Of a stretch of 64,000 nt of DNA, positions 40,101 to 64,000 are shown piece after piece (the stretch's first letter is position 1; each line of letters starts with the position of its first letter). Origin of the DNA: Romanomermis culicivorax (taxonomy: Eukaryota > Nematoda > Enoplea > Mermithida > Mermithidae). The position numbers and the translations under genes were made by a program. Below the pieces are notes generated by a model, which saw only the letters and a program-made list of their open reading frames with translations, ran no database searches and was not told where the DNA came from. The stretch lies in NCBI GenBank assembly GCA_963922205.1, contig CAWUHX010000221.1, forward strand, positions 372,001-436,000, given 5' to 3'.

Positions 40101-42966
40101 CGTTAGCATATTTACTTTCACTTACTAGTTAATCCGCAACAGTTTTTATCAATTGAATTATCGCATCTCTTTCTTTTATTCGTTAAGAATCAGTATTTTA
40201 CCGAGAATTAAGATTTTCTATCAATCCCCTCATTTTTTCTCTCGCTGGCTTGGATTTTTTCAAACGTTTTAGCGTGAGCTGTTGCATTTATGAACGGTGA
40301 AGATTGAAGACATCAATTAACAATGTCTTTTCCGGCACTTCGAGTCAGAATAAGAAATACATAAAATTCGATATCTCAGAATTGTAAATAGCAGATGAAC
40401 TCGTTGCAACTTTCAACTGTTGTAGAACACCAATGTGTCATTCATCAACTCAATGTGGTGACTGACTTGATTTTTTCTTTTGTTTCCTCATTTTTGCAGG
40501 CTACTGATTTCGGAAACATCTGAATGTTTGGGTATGCTCTTGAACTGCAGGGAAATGCATTCGTGACCACATTATAAAGGTTTTGAAAAATGTGGAAAAT
40601 TTTTGTAAAATGAGGAAAAAAATTTGGGTGTGGTTCCATGTAGAAAAAATCTTCATGGCAAAAACGGTGGATAACGGTTCAAAAGACAAGCGTTTCAGAA
40701 TACCAAAACCTGGAAATCAATAGAAATCTAATAATCTCTAGCTGTAATCATAGGAATGAAAACAGCATACATGTAACGGTGCCCCGAGGTCTGTGGGTCG
40801 GGCGACTTTTTTAGGGTTTTGAGTCAGTGATCCCAAAAATTCCGGGGGGAGGGATCTTTAAAAGAAAAAAAAAATCGATTTTTTCAAATAAAAGTCCCAA
40901 AAATAGTAATTTTTGGCTAAAAAGATCTTAAAAAAGTATTCATGGCGCCAAGCGCCGAGAAAATTAACGTGTTTGATCATTTTTTGTTCAAAAATTGACA
41001 TTTTTCATCAAAAACATTGACATTTTTCAGTATTTTTCGGACCAAAAGTATGGGGGTCCCAACGACTACCATATGGCCAGCCACAGAATTTGAGAATCCT
41101 GGGGGTATGTTGTAGCGAACAACATATTCAATTCGAAGAATATTTGGACGTCAACATAGTGAACCAATCGACTGACTTGACCCTCCGGCTCTATACCAAA
41201 ATTTAGAAAATTTATCCCTGTCCTCAAACCATTCAGACGAAAATCTGAACTATACTGTTATCCTGAGAGATTCAATGATGGGGAGGAATTTCTACGAGAT
41301 TAATAGTAGAAACTGTCCCTAAGTATTCTTGGATAATGCCATTTTTTGCTAAATGAGTCTGAGGCAAATTGCTTGTGTTTATTCATTTATTAAACGTAGC
41401 TTTTCACGTTAATTTCTAAGATCATTGATTACAATGTAGTGTTTAATTGTAATCAATGAGAAATGTTGTATGGCAACACACAACATTCCACCCGTAGGAT
41501 TGATGTTGTAACGAATCCACGGGTCCCGAACCCGGCCATTTTTGTTGAGCCCTGGTCGGGATGATTACACCTACCCCGACATTGGCCAATAGTGGGACAA
41601 TTACGGCGCAACCCAGGAAGCCCTTCAACACTGGTGACCGTACCAGGGGCCCCCCTATAGCTCCAAGGGGGGAGGGATGTTGTATGGTGACATACACAAT
41701 TCCACCCGTAGGATTGATGTTTCTGCCAATCCACGGGTTCTGAACCCGGCCATTTTTGTTGAGCCCTGGTCGGGATGGTTACACCTACCCCTACATTGGC
41801 CAATGGTGGGACAGCTACGGCGCCACCCAGGAAGCCCTTCAACAGAAAGCTGTTAGAATGTTCAGCTGTTAAAATAATCGATTCACTGCACTAATCATCT
41901 TATGGTCATAGAATGACGAAATTCAAAAAGAATGTACATATAATTTACAAGGAAACATTTGGCTCCACAAAAACCTTTTTCAAGCCTCGGTAAGACTATT
42001 TCCGGTCAAGTTTGCATGATTTACTAAGAAAGCTATAAAATAATGAATAATAAAACTGATAAAATTACTTTCTAAGGAAAATAATCGTACCAGCTACAAA
42101 ATATGATTACAAATATATCTTTTCACTCTATTCAAATTTTTCAGTTTTTAAAAATTTTCAAATCGAGGATGATGCAAATATCCTCAAAACTCCTCATCAG
42201 ATACCCTAAAATCATTCAGGCTCGGGTATCTGACAAATTATTAATTCGGGTCCGGTTAAGATAGTCAAAAATGCCTCAAATCGGAGTCGGGTGCCCGTTA
42301 CATCCCTACGACTACGACAAAGAACTTAAACAGAAGAATTAGCTAGCTAAGCCGCTGGCATTAGCCAAAACATTCAATATTGCCTATATAGAGAAAAGCA
42401 AGAAATATTTCAATCGAATTCATTTGACCAGATGAGGCTAAACAAGCTGAAATTTTATTTTCATTAATTTCTTAGCAAAATAAACCAAAAAGATGTACAG
42501 AAAATTTTACTGGGGAAGACCCGGCACAAACTTCCGAGATGTGTTGAAATATGTTTGAACGCTGCTTGGAGGTTTTTCTGTGATTCTTCAAGATCTCCGC
42601 GGACAGTTGGCCAAATTTTCACGTAAGGGTGTCAGTACCCCGAAGGAAAGTTTAGAAAACACACCAATCGAAAAAACTCACCCATTTCGATTAAGGCTAA
42701 CGAAGCGTCGCTCGGAATAACGGTGGTGCGGCTAGCCAATTCGCAGATAATTTTCGAACTACAGCCAACTTCTGTGATATCTAAAAAACATTCGTTACTA
42801 TTTTATTGTATAGCTGTGGGGTAGCATAAGGGAAGAATTCCTTACAACTCTGTAACATTTCGGTCAGCGTTTCGATCACGGATTCTGTAGATATGTCGAA
42901 GCCCTGCTGCTTGGAAAGAGCTGCCACGCACATCTTCAAAGTAGCACGGATAACGGGTTCGGTCAT
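37145..42966 (-). CDS. TFIID subunit TAF8, 6 exons
   Basis: TAF8 pairs with TAF10 through a histone fold inside TFIID, the general initiation factor of RNA polymerase II, and acts in the nucleus. Exons (minus): 42966-42846, 42780-42682, 38355-38269, 38162-38038, 37582-37432, 37317-37145. All introns are GT-AG and the 756 nt give 251 aa. The N-terminal Bromo_TP/histone-fold part spells LTEMLQS then YITEVGCSSKIICELASR and SLALIEMG. The TAF8 C-terminal region follows: RPHPSHIANHFPNFPDPHTY in exon 4, EQQRNIEQSLIRF in exon 5, and YLTALLP plus DNPFLRPVKMP in the last exon. Each matches the same position in animal TAF8. It lacks the ~30-residue N-terminal lead of the human protein. Intron 2 (4.3 kb) is loaded with repeats. 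The donor after exon 5 (GTATTG) is non-optimal but gives the only in-frame join. Confidence 0.93.
40030..40690. repeat. Interspersed repeat, copy of the 58.9-kb hAT-type family
   Basis: It aligns with 49245-50025 and with the interior of 58919-59882. It starts with TTTTCCGGCGCTACGCGACG and contains CGGCCGTTAGCATAT, TTTTATCAATTGAATTA and TGAGGAAAAAAATTTGGGTG. The terminal CAGGGCCGTGCGCA repeats are missing, so this copy has lost its ends. Confidence 0.7.
40770..41110. repeat. Interspersed repeat shared with 62489-62870
   Basis: Direct-orientation match along ~350 bp. Shared blocks include CATGTAACGG..CCCGAGGTCTG, ATCGATTTTTTC, TTTGATCATTTTTTGTTCA and AAAAGTATGGGGGTCCC. At 62.5 kb the same sequence lies between inverted ends (see 62316-62979), so this copy is likely a decayed member of that family. 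Confidence 0.7.
41464..41844. mobile_element. Candidate TRIM: 167-bp LTRs around a 47-bp interior
   Basis: Two direct repeats of exactly 167 bp (41464-41630 and 41678-41844) each begin TGTTGTATGG and end CCCTTCAACA, so they have TG...CA ends. They differ at a modest number of positions. The 47 bp between them start with a primer-binding-site-like TGGTGACCGTACC (from 41632) and end with a purine tract AAGGGGGGAGGGA just before the second repeat. The whole unit is flanked by GAAA (41460-41463 and 41845-41848). This is the arrangement of an LTR retrotransposon stripped to its cis signals. Open frames across it are by-products. It sits in TAF8 intron 2. Confidence 0.8.
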
Positions 42967-43560
42967 TTTATAGGCACGAAAACTTTAGCAGAATGACGAT
43001 CTAGAAATTTCATAAATTTATTTGTTGCTTTTTCAGACACAATTTCCAAGAACTTTTATGCTTTGAAAACAAAGCTAACACGTGAACAAAGTTTGAAATT
43101 TTACGACGACATGTGCAGACTTACTCTGGAATTTCTACCACAGTGCGTGCAGATTCCCTAACTTTACGAACTCTTAGGACAACAATATATTATAGGAGTG
43201 GTGACAGTGCGTGCATTCTTGTTTTATTCTTCAAATTTATTCAAATTTCGAAGCATGAAATTAAATTAAAAAATTGAGAATTGCCATACAAAGACAACAG
43301 TATCCATTACTGAACCTAAGAAGAAGCTGCTAACAACAAAATATCAAAATCATTACACAACAGCGTGATCAGAGGACTGCCGGAATGTGCTCCATTTGAC
43401 TATACAACGCTACTTGAACGGCACATTAAACATTGTGGTGAGCTGTGAACAGATTATGTCCGTTTTTCCAACGATGAGTGCTTGAGGGCTTCGTTTGTTT
43501 TGAATGACAGTCAACTCCCGTAACTACAGTATTGATAACCCTCAATCATGGTTCTTCCTG
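42967..43560. promoter_or_regulatory. Upstream flank of TAF8
   Basis: No gene is seen. The TAF8 promoter and 5' UTR should lie here, next to the start codon at 42964-42966. I cannot point to a defined core promoter element. Confidence 0.3.
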
Positions 43561-43589
43561 CCATACCTCTTAAAAAATGGCGAACAAAA

Positions 43590-43770
43590 CTTTAAATTGG
43601 TGTTTTCGATTGTGTCCCGTTACTCCGAGTGTCCCGTTACCTCAAATATCTCAATGCCACAAGTGTCCCTTTACTCCAAGTAATGCTATAAATTCCTCTA
43701 ACCCAAATAATGCAATTTTGTTGCAAAAAAATGGTGTTCCGTTACTCCAACAATGCTATATGAACCTTCT
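43590..43770. repeat. GTGTCCCGTTACTCC-type short repeat
   Basis: Words such as GTGTCCCGTTACTCC, GTGTCCCGTTACCTC, GTGTCCCTTTACTCC and GTTCCGTTACTCCAA recur at irregular 20-60 bp spacing. It is a degenerate short tandem repeat with no gene. Confidence 0.5.
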
Positions 43771-43794
43771 TACTTCAACATAACAACTTAAACA

Positions 43795-44120
43795 AACAGT
43801 TGAACAAAACACAGGAAACGAAAGGAAGGAAATACAAAGAAAAGTATAAGACGAAGAAAGAACAGCATGAACACAAACCAAAGCATAAACAAACAAAGAA
43901 AACAAAAAAATACAGAGAAAAATAATGGTTAAAAAAGAAAAAGATAAGAAATAAAGAAAATGAACAGAACTGGGGAAAAAATAAAACGAATAGAATAGCA
44001 GTTTGGCGCCGAAACAGCCGGCGCCAAAGTGGCTGGCATTGAAATAGCCGGCGCTGAAACGGCCAGTGCCAAAATGACCCGGTCTCGAACTGGCTGGCGC
44101 CCAAACAGCGGCGCCAGAAC
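43795..44120. repeat. Purine-rich tract followed by GGCGCC-type repeat
   Basis: 43795-43990 is almost pure A with G and C (AAACAAACAAAG-like). From about 44000 to 44120, imperfect ~20-25-bp units of the form AACAGCCGGCGCCAAA alternate with TGGCTGGCGC words. The long minus-strand frames here are low-complexity artefacts. Confidence 0.65.
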
Positions 44121-45414
44121 GTGCCTTTCCCTACTTTGCACGGCCTTTACATTAGTCCGTCTTGAGGAAAATTGTTGCGCAATGATGAAAATTGAGAACC
44201 AGGAATAGGTGCTCGGGTCAGTAATTCGATTATATAACTTTTCAAAAAAATTCAGCTCTCTGATTCTTTGATGCAACATGAGTGCAGAAGATTACTCATA
44301 GTTCCCCTGTAGCGTGCTTTACAACATACCTTTTTTATACACCATAGCCATTTGGATAGGTTATCGAACAATGCGTATTGTGTTTGCAATATTTGCACAC
44401 TATCACAGTGCAAACTGGAAAGATCATTTTTTCAGTACCTAGTTATGAATATTGTTGCGATCTTTTGAACGGCGTGGTGGCACGACCATTGCCGCTGATG
44501 GGTATGGCCTCTGATACCCTGACATTGACAGTACTGCCAATTCCACAGCCCGGTGTCAACTCTATTACCATTACCACCGCAACTATGCACTGTGGTCTCA
44601 CAAACGTACACACACTCTGGATACTGAAGGGCCGAGGTCAACTGCAACGGCCACTCATATCATCAATCGCACACCCACCATGATCGCAATGGCTGACGTG
44701 ACAACTACAGCCATAATGACTGCTATCATGATGACCACTACCACCCTTGATCTTCCTCATCAGATCAACATCAGGACTGCCGCCGCTATTGATCCCCAAT
44801 TCGCCACCAGTTTGTACATATTATTTTGTTTTTCATTTATCATTTTGTTGTTTTTCCATCTCACCTCCTAATCTAGTTTGTCATGCTTCAAATCTTTTTT
44901 GTATTTTCTTTTGCGCTTTAATGTAGTAATTCTTCACACCTCATCCAGCCATTATCTGACACCTACAGGTTCTTAGCCCTTGGACTGTTCCACATCTACC
45001 CACCATCCTTTTTGTTGTGTCGCGTTGATTTTCGTTTTATCCCAGGACCTGTTTGGACATTTGCTCTCTGATCTACTGAATGGAGGTAGTGGCTGGCCTC
45101 ACTCTCCCATCTGCATGGACTCGTATGCCAGTGTGCTCTAGTATATTGGTGCAGACCAAGTGACGATTTGGGCCACGGCGTTGCCTATGGGGCATCATCA
45201 GCCTCGCTAATTGCAAACTGAGTCAGGAGGTCTCACCCTACACATCATCTACAAATCGGCTGAACCACTACGACTCCATCAGTCACACAGAGCGTCACTG
45301 ATGGGGCACCTTTGGCTCTGCTCAGTGATGACCTTTAAGGACAGAGTAACTCCCCTTACTGCCCTCTGACTCCTGGTGTGGACGATCACTTAAGGCGATC
45401 TAACACAAGGGAGG
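44121..45414. other. Gene-free interval, possibly retroelement-derived
   Basis: No domain was recognised. Open frames at 44378-44683 and 44680-44871 (the second ends in a hydrophobic stretch) could be remnants of an element whose LTR follows at 45415. This is a guess from position only. Confidence 0.3.
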
Positions 45415-45995
45415 TGTTGTGTATTTCCGCCCATTTCCATCTCATTTCGCAATTTTGTGTCAATTGTACAAAAACGCCGGCAGGTATGCACCTGACTGAA
45501 TGTACCTGACCATTCTGAGGTAATTACTGTAGCTTTAAGATTCGTTAGGTGTGCATGTGAGTTTTATTAGTCTGCTCCCTGTGCCTTCAGTTTTGTATTT
45601 TTTGTGTGCATGCGGAGTTTCTATTAGTCATGCCCTCACGTTGGATTATATTTTATTGTACTAGTACTATTGTGCAATCATTCTCGTTTGTTACATAAGT
45701 GTTTTATACTCTCATCATATAAAGTAGATAGGAGAAAGTGCTCCTATTAGTATTGGTCACCAGCTACAACTCAAATTGAGAAACCAAAGGTTTATCAATT
45801 TGAGCCTTTAGTTCTTGGGTAAATAATTCTCCAATTAGTCTATTTTGAGTAAGCATTGGGTTTTCAAAAGCCTGTGCATTAAGGTCGACCCCTGGCTATC
45901 TCTCCTGCTGATTGTTCATTAGTTTCCAACTCATGGACTAGGACAGGTAACGGCCCAAGGGATCTTTAAACCCTCATTTAATTTCAAGTACAACA
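45415..45995 (+). mobile_element. Candidate LTR (about 581 bp)
   Basis: The stretch starts TGTTGTGTATTTCC directly after a purine tract (ACACAAGGGAGG). It ends TTCAAGTACAACA, giving TGTTG...CAACA ends, and contains TATAAAG-like sequence (about 45717). The purine tract would mark the 3' LTR of an element lying upstream. No partner LTR or coding region was found within the window. Confidence 0.4.
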
Positions 45996-46029
45996 ATAGC
46001 TGCAGTACTCCAAAGTTTGGAAATTTCAC

Positions 46030-46900
46030 ATTTTTTGGCATTTTTCAGTCGGTACACGTGAATATAAATATTGCAGCCAAGAAAAGACGTGATTCTAAAG
46101 CCAAATGTTCATTGCATGCAGAAGGCCATGCCCTATAGTTAGGCATGAAAGACATTTTCTAATCCATTACTTTATACCTTTTATTTCATTTCAAAGTCTC
46201 AAAACGGAAGTCAAAATAGCCAGAAAAAGTCCCTTGGGGCATTCTTTGGGCACTTTTCCAGATGCCGCAAAATTTTTTTCTAGATTTCTGTAGCCACTAT
46301 TGTCTGACATACAGCGTTAAAATTTCAATCAAATTTATGCACCATTTTGGGATCTTTAGGCGTTTGCACATTCTGAAGCTTGATACAAAAATGCTGTTTA
46401 ATGCCACTAAATCTGCCATTGAAGGGATGCAGGAAGAATTCAAAACGTTCAGATTAGACGAATAAAAAGAAAACATGTGATTCGATTCACTGGCAAAATT
46501 TCATCGACCAATTCACAATGGTTGCGCGACAGGAGACTTCAAAAGAGATGCAACAAAAATTTCCCTCTTCAGTAATTTGACTGCAAAAAAATCGAAGCTG
46601 CGAGTTTAGTGTTGCAAAATAAATGTCGGCAGTCTGACTCCGGCATATGTTATAAGCTGTCCAAAAGAGCTCTACAGTTGAAGGCTTTTCATTTGAAACA
46701 CTTTGTTCAGAAACCATCAAGTCTAGATCAATGGAAATTTATCGGGACTTCGAGCAACATTTTTCTTAAAATGTATTGGGTAAAGACGCATCCTGTGTTC
46801 CCAGAACTATATCGATTGGACATTTATCCAGATTCAAAAACAGATTCAAATGACATCGCAGTGCATGCAAATCTCGGCAGAAATGTATGAACTAAAGAAT
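46030..46900 (+). repeat. Interspersed repeat with protein-like remnant (copy 2)
   Basis: It matches 29650-30960 in direct orientation. It keeps a segment reading GMQEEFKTFRLDE followed by a stop at 46462-46464, and shares the AAATGCTGTTTxATxCCACT and AGAACTxTATxGATTGG blocks. Several stops and shifts show that it does not code. Confidence 0.55.
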
Positions 46901-48905
46901 AAAAAAGTAAAATTTCACGGAATCATAGGTGAAAGTCCTCGGAAGTGCCCCTAGACAGGATTTCTCTTTTTTTTGCTTCTCGACAGCTTAAACTTTTTTG
47001 CATAATGTAGAATATTCATTTGTGAAACAATTAGTACATCAAATTATAGTCTATTAGTTATTTGATAATTCTATAGTGCAGATAATAAATGTATCGTAGG
47101 GGTTAGACAGGGGCCACCTGGAAACCGTAGTGACTTGTGAGCGATTTATATAAGTATGCCTTCTTCAAAGCTGTGCAGCTCTATAAACCGTACAAAAATT
47201 TTAATGAAAATGTTACCAATACAGTAATAATGCATTAGCTATTAAATAAGAAAATATAATTCTGCGGCATCCGATGGAGAATTGCTCGGGAGTGCCCAGC
47301 AACAAAAATTTTCTAATTTTGACGACTCATTTTTGCCAGTTTAAACTCTTCTAAAGGTTGTTATGTACGATAATTCACATTAAATGTTACACCAAAAGAT
47401 AGCCTATTATCTCCTGTGTAAAATAAATATCGATTCGTCAAAAATCACTCCAATCCGGATATATCGCTTGGCTAGCAAGACCACTGAAGAATGTCGAAAA
47501 ATCATCAATTTTCAAACCCTGGCATACTGCAGCCGCGTGCATTTTCATTTTCAAGCAAAACCAATGATACCATGAAACACAGTGCATGAAACTACCAAAA
47601 TATCTCATTCTGAGATATGCTTAATTTTTAACTTGATCGTGTCAAAATTAGGCTTGATCCTCGACAAATCTTTGCGCATTCTTTCAATGTGACTTAAGAA
47701 CTAGAAAGGGTCTATAAAGGAACTGGTTCTGAATTTTCGACAACCTGAAAAACAATGCAAATTTTCTTCCACAAGTAGAAAAACCTCTTGAATTTTTCGA
47801 ATGACAAACATAAAAACTGGACATTTTCCCTCTATTCAATGTCATTTTTTGCAATTTTTCATTTCAGCCGAAAGTGCAGATATGGTCAACTGTTGATGCT
47901 CAACTATTTGAAGAATTCTCGTTATGGCCGCCTTCCGCCCGCATGACCGAGTTCCACAGTGCTGTTTTACTATAAACGACGAAATTTTAAGTTTTAACAG
48001 ACATCAAAAAATGATATTTTGAATTTTTATTATCAAAACGTAGTAAATATAACATAAACTTCTAATGCATAAATAGCCAGCCCCAGACTCCACAATGGTT
48101 CTCACCACTGTGTTTACCAAGTTTTTATGACTAAAGTAAAGTTGTTTGTTGTCTGAAAACCTTCGTCCTTCACTAATTCTTCTGAAAAAGCAGAAAACTC
48201 AAGACAAATACTCGTTCCGCATACACATATAGCCACAGGTTTGAAAAACATATCGCAAAAAACATGTTTATTAATAAGATTAAATTCTACAACAAGTTTA
48301 AATGGAAATAACCCGTTGAAGACCACGGTCTTCAACATAAGGCAAAAAATATGAAAATAAACTAGACTAGGCAAAAAAATTCTACCGAGAATTGGATGCG
48401 CGTGAAAAACTGAAAAAAATAAATTATATTTCCGGTGTATATGAGCACCAATAAATCATCCCGTATCGAGATTTCAGAAAAATGCAAAAATAGCCAAACT
48501 AAAAAAATAATCAACCGGTCTACGACTATTGGATATACTTGCGAAGAGCAGAGGAAAATGAGTCTGATGTCTTCAACGAAGAACTATTTTAGCTGAGCAA
48601 AAATTCAGATGCTATTATTTACAAATTAGTTACATTTTAACATAATCAAATATTTTTAAAGTTTTTCATAATGAAAAATCAATTTGGATTGAGCACGCGA
48701 AATTTTTGGGGAAACTATAAGAAAGCAAAAGCAAAAGTTGGAAGTTTCCTCGCTCAAATATAGAATAAAATTATCAAGATCGCGCTTTTAGCGCTTACCG
48801 CTCTCCAATTCGCAAGTTTTGCTTAGCAAATGAAAAGATTTCCAACATCATGTTGACTCAATATTTACACAATAGCTAACGTCGACTACGTTTAAAAATG
48901 ACGTT
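46901..48905. other. Gene-free interval downstream of GBE1
   Basis: No exon, RNA gene or transposon end could be supported. A CTGCGGCATCxGATGG word at about 47262 also occurs at 30690, so part of this may be a further fragment of the protein-like repeat. Confidence 0.4.
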
Positions 48906-63817
<14,912 letters not shown>

Positions 63818-64000
63818 TTTAAAAACAAATGCGTCAATTCTTAAACAACATTATTCGAGTTTACTCTGGAGAATTCATGCACTAAAATAAGTGGTCAAAA
63901 ACCCAACAAACGACAGTCAAGCGGGCGTTATACTACCGCTTATCTGAGTTAACACCCAACCAGCTAACTCTTGCTCTATATTTCCCAGAATTCAAGGATG
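63818..64000. promoter_or_regulatory. Upstream flank of GBE1
   Basis: This is the sequence upstream of the GBE1 ATG (63815-63817). It should contain the 5' UTR and core promoter. No TATA box stands out, and no other gene is visible before the window ends. Confidence 0.3.

Larger units (their letters stand above)
38356..42681. other. TAF8 intron 2, repeat-rich
   Basis: No extra gene is supported inside. It holds a 58.9-kb-family repeat (40030-40690), a repeat shared with 62.5 kb (40770-41110), a candidate TRIM (41464-41844) and a CGGGT-rich fragment (42225-42300). The part from 38370 to 40030 shows nothing I can name. Confidence 0.6.

Noticed and set aside
41453-41842. 129-codon minus-strand frame as a gene
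   Set aside because: The peptide repeats itself because the frame spans the two LTRs of the TRIM candidate.
43775-44279. Phe-rich minus-strand frames as membrane proteins
   Set aside because: The hydrophobicity comes from the complement of a purine-rich low-complexity tract.

Overview
This window looks like nuclear DNA of an invertebrate animal. It is AT-rich and carries split genes with GT-AG introns whose products are clearly metazoan (TFIID subunit TAF8, glycogen branching enzyme GBE1, a PP1-type phosphatase). Most of the rest is transposon-derived. There is no operon-like packing and there are no bacterial ribosome sites. I cannot name the species.

Layout. 1-4.6 kb: a degenerate minisatellite, short tandem repeats, a possible LTR fragment and an AT-rich tract. 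4.6-8.4 kb: a broken Ty3/gypsy retrotransposon (gag, protease, RT, RNase H and the start of integrase). 8.9-11.6 kb: a hAT DNA transposon with 15-bp terminal inverted repeats (TIRs) and a perfect 8-bp target duplication, with two smaller elements nested inside. 13-15.6 kb: a 97-bp tandem array and a fold-back (long inverted repeat) element. 16.2-22.7 kb (minus): a divergent PP1-like Ser/Thr phosphatase in 7 exons. 23.5 kb (minus): a terminal exon of an unknown gene. 26.2-29.2 kb: a ~515-bp inverted repeat enclosing a decayed, transposon-associated coding region. 29.4-32.5 kb: interspersed repeats, an old protein-like repeat and an 801-bp hAT-type MITE (small non-autonomous element). 32.6-33.2 kb (minus): exons of an unknown gene. 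33.3-36.8 kb (minus): an NAD(P)-dependent epimerase in 5 exons. 37.1-43.0 kb (minus): TAF8 in 6 exons, with a 4.3-kb intron holding several repeats including a tiny LTR element. 43.5-48.9 kb: low-complexity tracts, a possible LTR and a second copy of the protein-like repeat. 48.9-63.8 kb (minus): GBE1 in 13 exons, whose large introns hold three hAT-type elements, a mariner-like MITE, a piggyBac-like candidate and a tRNA-like sequence.

All host genes found lie on the minus strand. The exon models for GBE1 (2049 nt), TAF8 (756 nt), the epimerase (1167 nt) and the phosphatase (1227 nt) each close in frame from ATG to stop with consistent splice phases. They have no evident functional link to each other: glycogen synthesis, Pol II initiation, sugar-nucleotide or RNA-type dehydrogenase chemistry, and protein dephosphorylation.

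The most striking non-genic result is the density of well-preserved small transposons. Five hAT-type elements have exact 8-bp target duplications. A 381-bp candidate TRIM has two 167-bp LTRs around only 47 bp of internal sequence.
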